Notes under the pieces: model-generated | What the model was told of the DNA's origin: nothing | What the model saw: only the letters and a program-made list of their open reading frames with translations | The model's database searches: none | Program-made: the position numbers and the translations under genes | Origin: Prevotella sp. | GTDB taxonomy: Bacteria > Bacteroidota > Bacteroidia > Bacteroidales > Bacteroidaceae | DNA: 7,158 nucleotides | Assembly (NCBI GenBank): GCA_021203915.1 | Contig: JAJQAI010000312.1 | Location: 1-7,158 of the forward strand | Direction of reading: 5' to 3' | Part shown: positions 4,797 through 7,158 of the stretch, piece after piece | Layout of the letters: every line of letters starts with the position of its first letter | How positions within the stretch are numbered: the first letter of the stretch is position 1

Positions 4797-7001
4797 CTAT
4801 CTATTCTTACGCTTAACTAAAGAAAAGTTTAGTTGCCTTCTTTGTAAATCAGCACTTTCAACCTTTATTTTTACAGCGTCACCTAGACTATATTTATGAT
4901 TAGAGTGGCGTCCAACTAGACAGTAATTGCGTTCATCAAAGTCATAGTAATCATCGAATAATTCATCGAATCTTACAAGACCTTCGCAATGATTCTCGTC
5001 AATTTCGCAATAGATCCCATAAGAGGTTATTCCACTAATATGGGCAGGAAACTTCTCCCCAATTTTATCCCCCATAAATTCCACCATCTTATACTTTATG
5101 GAGTCTCGTTCAGCATTTTGAGCAATTTGTTCCATGTCGCTTGAATGTTCACATTGCTCCTCGTAATATTGCTTAGAAGCACTTCTACCGCCTTGCTCAT
5201 AACGTGTCAAAAGACGATGAACCATCGTGTCGGGATAACGGCGAATCGGGCTAGTAAAATGAGTGTAGTAATCAAATGCTAATCCATAATGGCCAATATT
5301 GTAGATGCTATACTTAGCTTTCATCATAGCCCTTAAAGCAATACTTTCTATGATTTTCTGCTCATTTTTACCATTACAGCTATCCATAAGGTTATTAAGA
5401 CTCTTTGAAATTTCTGATCTTCTTCCGCTAGTCTTTAGTTTATAGCCAAATTTTTGTACAAACGAGCCAAGTGTCTCTAGCTTAGAAGGATCTGGTTCTT
5501 CATGTATACGGTATGGTAAGGTTTTAGGCTTTTGTCCCTTTTTAACTTTACCAATACTTTCAGCCACATACTTATTGGCAAGAAGCATGAACTCCTCTAT
5601 CAGTTTGTTAGCATCTTTTGACTTTTTATAATAGCAGCTCAAGGGTTTTCCTGTTTCATCAATTTCAAAGCGAAGTTCCTCACGGTCAAACTTAACCGAT
5701 CCAGCCTTGAATCTAGAGGAGCGAAGACTCTTAGCTATTCTATCTAAGGTAATTAGCTCATTAGCAAATTCTCCCTTATAACCATCCTTCCCTGGAGGAG
5801 GTGCAGGCTCACCTGTGCCATCTTGTACTCCATTTTTCTCTAGAATTTCTTGTACCTCCTCATAAGCAAACCTACGATTGCTCTTAATTATAGTATGAGA
5901 AAGCCTATAATTTGATACAACGCCTTCAGCATCAATTTCAAAAATGGCGCTATAGGTTAGTTTTTCCTCATCGGGACGAAGTGAGCAAACGAAATTACAA
6001 AGCCTTTCGGGCAACATTGGAATAGTACGATCAACAAGATAAATACTAGTAGCACGTTTTTGTGCCTCTTTATCTATAATTGAACCTTCTATTACATAAT
6101 GGGACACATCGGCAATATGTACACCTACTTCCCATAACCCTTTACCTATTTCACGGATAGAAAGGGCGTCATCGAAATCTTTAGCATCTTTAGGGTCTAT
6201 GGTGAAGGTCGTTACATCGCGGAAATCCTCACGTTCTCTATAGTCTTGCTCAGTTATCTCACCTGTAATCTTGTTTGCTGCTTCCTCAACCTTTTTAGGA
6301 TACTTGTATGGTAAACCATATTGCACAAGTATAGAGTTCATTTCGACATCATTGTCTCCAGGTTTACCGAGTATATCTACAACTTCAGCTTCAAAATTAT
6401 CGTTATCATTTTTGGGCCAACGGGTAATTTTTACCACTACTTTATCACCAGTTGCTCCGCCTTTAAGTTTGCCATTTGGAACAATTACTTTTTGATATGG
6501 AAAATTTTCGTCATCAGGATCAAAAATGGCAAATTTGGGTCTAACACGCAACTTACCTACGAAGGTATTTTTAGCCCTTTGAGTTATTTTGATTATTCTC
6601 GCTCCATCGTCCAGCCCAAAAGGGAGAACAAATGCCTTTACTCTATCACCAGAAAGAGCAGAAAGAGTATATTTTTCATCTACAAATATAGGCCTACTAC
6701 CATTATCAGGAACGAATTTATTATTGCCATTAGCCTTACGGATAAACTTACCCTCCATGGCTTGACTTTCAATATTAAGTTTATAAGCATCGTCACTTAC
6801 CTTAACCAAAAACCCATCACTTTCTAGCTTATCTATAGCTTCCATAGCCAACATTCTAGAAGGATGCGTATTTAGCTTTAAACTCTTGAATATCTCCTTA
6901 AAAGTGTGCGGTCTAAAAGGATTCTCCCAAAATAAACTCCGCATCATTGACATTACCTTGTTCTGAGTAAGATTCCGACTTTCTCTCTTAGCCCTTCCCA
7001 T
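4797..7001 (-). CDS. rnr: Ribonuclease R (RNB family 3'-5' exoribonuclease)
   Basis: Processive hydrolytic 3'-5' exoribonuclease that degrades structured RNA, including rRNA fragments and mRNA with stable stems. It has 734 residues. An N-terminal winged-helix region (about 10-75, NPFRPHTFKEIFKSL) is followed by two OB/cold-shock domains (about 84-212) and the RNB catalytic domain (about 260-600). Its metal-binding aspartate cluster is IDPKDAKDFDDA (268-279, D269, D272, D275, D277, D278); DVSHYV (298-303), LIEEFMLLAN (467-476) and HFTSPIRRYPD (581-591) are the other RNB signatures. A C-terminal S1 domain (about 648-728) ends in a short basic tail, KRKNR. E. coli RNase R (813) has a longer Lys-rich tail. 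An unusual Pro/Gly-rich segment, DGTGEPAPPPGKDGYKG, sits at 394-410. Stop is TAG, facing cysS. The ATG at 7001 fits the family N-terminus, and no better upstream start is seen. Confidence 0.96.
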   Translation of the reverse strand: MGRAKRESRNLTQNKVMSMMRSLFWENPFRPHTFKEIFKSLKLNTHPSRMLAMEAIDKLESDGFLVKVSDDAYKLNIESQAMEGKFIRKANGNNKFVPDNGSRPIFVDEKYTLSALSGDRVKAFVLPFGLDDGARIIKITQRAKNTFVGKLRVRPKFAIFDPDDENFPYQKVIVPNGKLKGGATGDKVVVKITRWPKNDNDNFEAEVVDILGKPGDNDVEMNSILVQYGLPYKYPKKVEEAANKITGEITEQDYREREDFRDVTTFTIDPKDAKDFDDALSIREIGKGLWEVGVHIADVSHYVIEGSIIDKEAQKRATSIYLVDRTIPMLPERLCNFVCSLRPDEEKLTYSAIFEIDAEGVVSNYRLSHTIIKSNRRFAYEEVQEILEKNGVQDGTGEPAPPPGKDGYKGEFANELITLDRIAKSLRSSRFKAGSVKFDREELRFEIDETGKPLSCYYKKSKDANKLIEEFMLLANKYVAESIGKVKKGQKPKTLPYRIHEEPDPSKLETLGSFVQKFGYKLKTSGRRSEISKSLNNLMDSCNGKNEQKIIESIALRAMMKAKYSIYNIGHYGLAFDYYTHFTSPIRRYPDTMVHRLLTRYEQGGRSASKQYYEEQCEHSSDMEQIAQNAERDSIKYKMVEFMGDKIGEKFPAHISGITSYGIYCEIDENHCEGLVRFDELFDDYYDFDERNYCLVGRHSNHKYSLGDAVKIKVESADLQRRQLNFSLVKRKNR

Positions 7002-7053
7002 GTGTTTTCCTTTATTTTAAAAAAATTGTTTTTCCTAGAATATTGCTTCATGG

Positions 7054-7061
7054 CGAAGATA
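7054..7061 (-). promoter_or_regulatory. Candidate -7 box for rnr
   Basis: On the minus strand the sequence reads TATCTTCG, one mismatch from TAnnTTTG. It lies 52 bases before the rnr ATG, predicting a leader of about 45 nt, the same layout as for kduI and cysS. No TTTG is found 19-21 bp upstream. A second one-mismatch box, CATCTTTG, lies further upstream at 7118-7125. Confidence 0.4.
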
Positions 7062-7139
7062 CAAAATAAATTTTAAAGAATTCATCTAGCAAGGCATTTT
7101 TCACATAATCTTAACAACAAAGATGAGAAAGTGAACTTG

Positions 7140-7158
7140 ATGAAAAAAAGCAAAATAT
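7140..7158 (+). CDS. Possible start of a divergent gene, cut by window edge
   Basis: An ATG at 7140 opens a frame reading MKKSKI to the edge of the window. The Lys-rich beginning would suit a secreted or lipoprotein N-terminus, but six codons cannot show that this is a gene. No clear plus-strand promoter box was found between rnr and this ATG. The remaining 7002-7139 is A/T-rich rnr upstream sequence with nothing else that I can support. Confidence 0.25.

Noticed and set aside
4610..4816. 68-codon plus-strand frame overlapping the cysS 3' end and the convergent hairpin
   Set aside because: It lies out of frame over the conserved CysRS C-terminus and reads through the hairpin; there is no support as a protein.
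6321..6827. 168-codon open frame on the plus strand inside rnr
   Set aside because: It is antisense to the conserved RNase R coding sequence, its translation shows no recognisable domain, and it has no promoter box; it is a shadow of the codon use of rnr.

Overview
The window looks like ordinary chromosome from a Bacteroidales-type bacterium (phylum Bacteroidota, perhaps Prevotella-like; this is inference). The evidence is AT-rich DNA, a lack of convincing Shine-Dalgarno sequences before the starts, promoters of the Bacteroidetes kind (TAnnTTTG -7 box, with TTTG about 20 bp upstream in the clearest case), a tRNA gene without encoded CCA, and protein sequences of that flavour. I see no mobile element, phage gene, CRISPR array or toxin cassette.

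Layout from left to right. Bases 1-1079 hold the 3' five-sixths of tyrS (tyrosyl-tRNA synthetase), whose start lies outside the window. A 335-bp stretch without protein genes (1080-1414) holds an inverted repeat, a very good tRNA promoter, tRNA-Gln(UUG) at 1176-1246, a strong intrinsic terminator, a perfect 14-bp palindrome, a second inverted repeat and a -7 box for the next operon. Then come kduI (1415-2260) and kduD (2286-3089), 25 bp apart and surely co-transcribed. They convert the unsaturated uronate product 5-keto-4-deoxyuronate to 2-keto-3-deoxygluconate, which is the shared trunk of pectin and uronate-containing glycan breakdown. The 172 bp after kduD contain mutually exclusive hairpins and the cysS promoter. 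cysS (3262-4752, cysteinyl-tRNA synthetase) faces rnr (4797-7001, minus strand, RNase R), and their stop codons flank a 36-nt hairpin. The right edge (7002-7158) is the rnr upstream region and perhaps the first codons of a divergent plus-strand gene.

Functionally this is a translation and RNA housekeeping neighbourhood (tyrS, tRNA-Gln, cysS, rnr) with a two-gene sugar-acid catabolic operon set into it. The kdu pair has no lyase, transporter, kinase, aldolase or regulator beside it here, so its partners must be encoded elsewhere. No undescribed multi-gene system is visible. The points worth a second look are regulatory: symmetric elements in place of a -33 box before kduI, the alternative hairpins between kduD and cysS, and a convergent-gene hairpin whose U and A tracts have the reverse polarity of a normal terminator.
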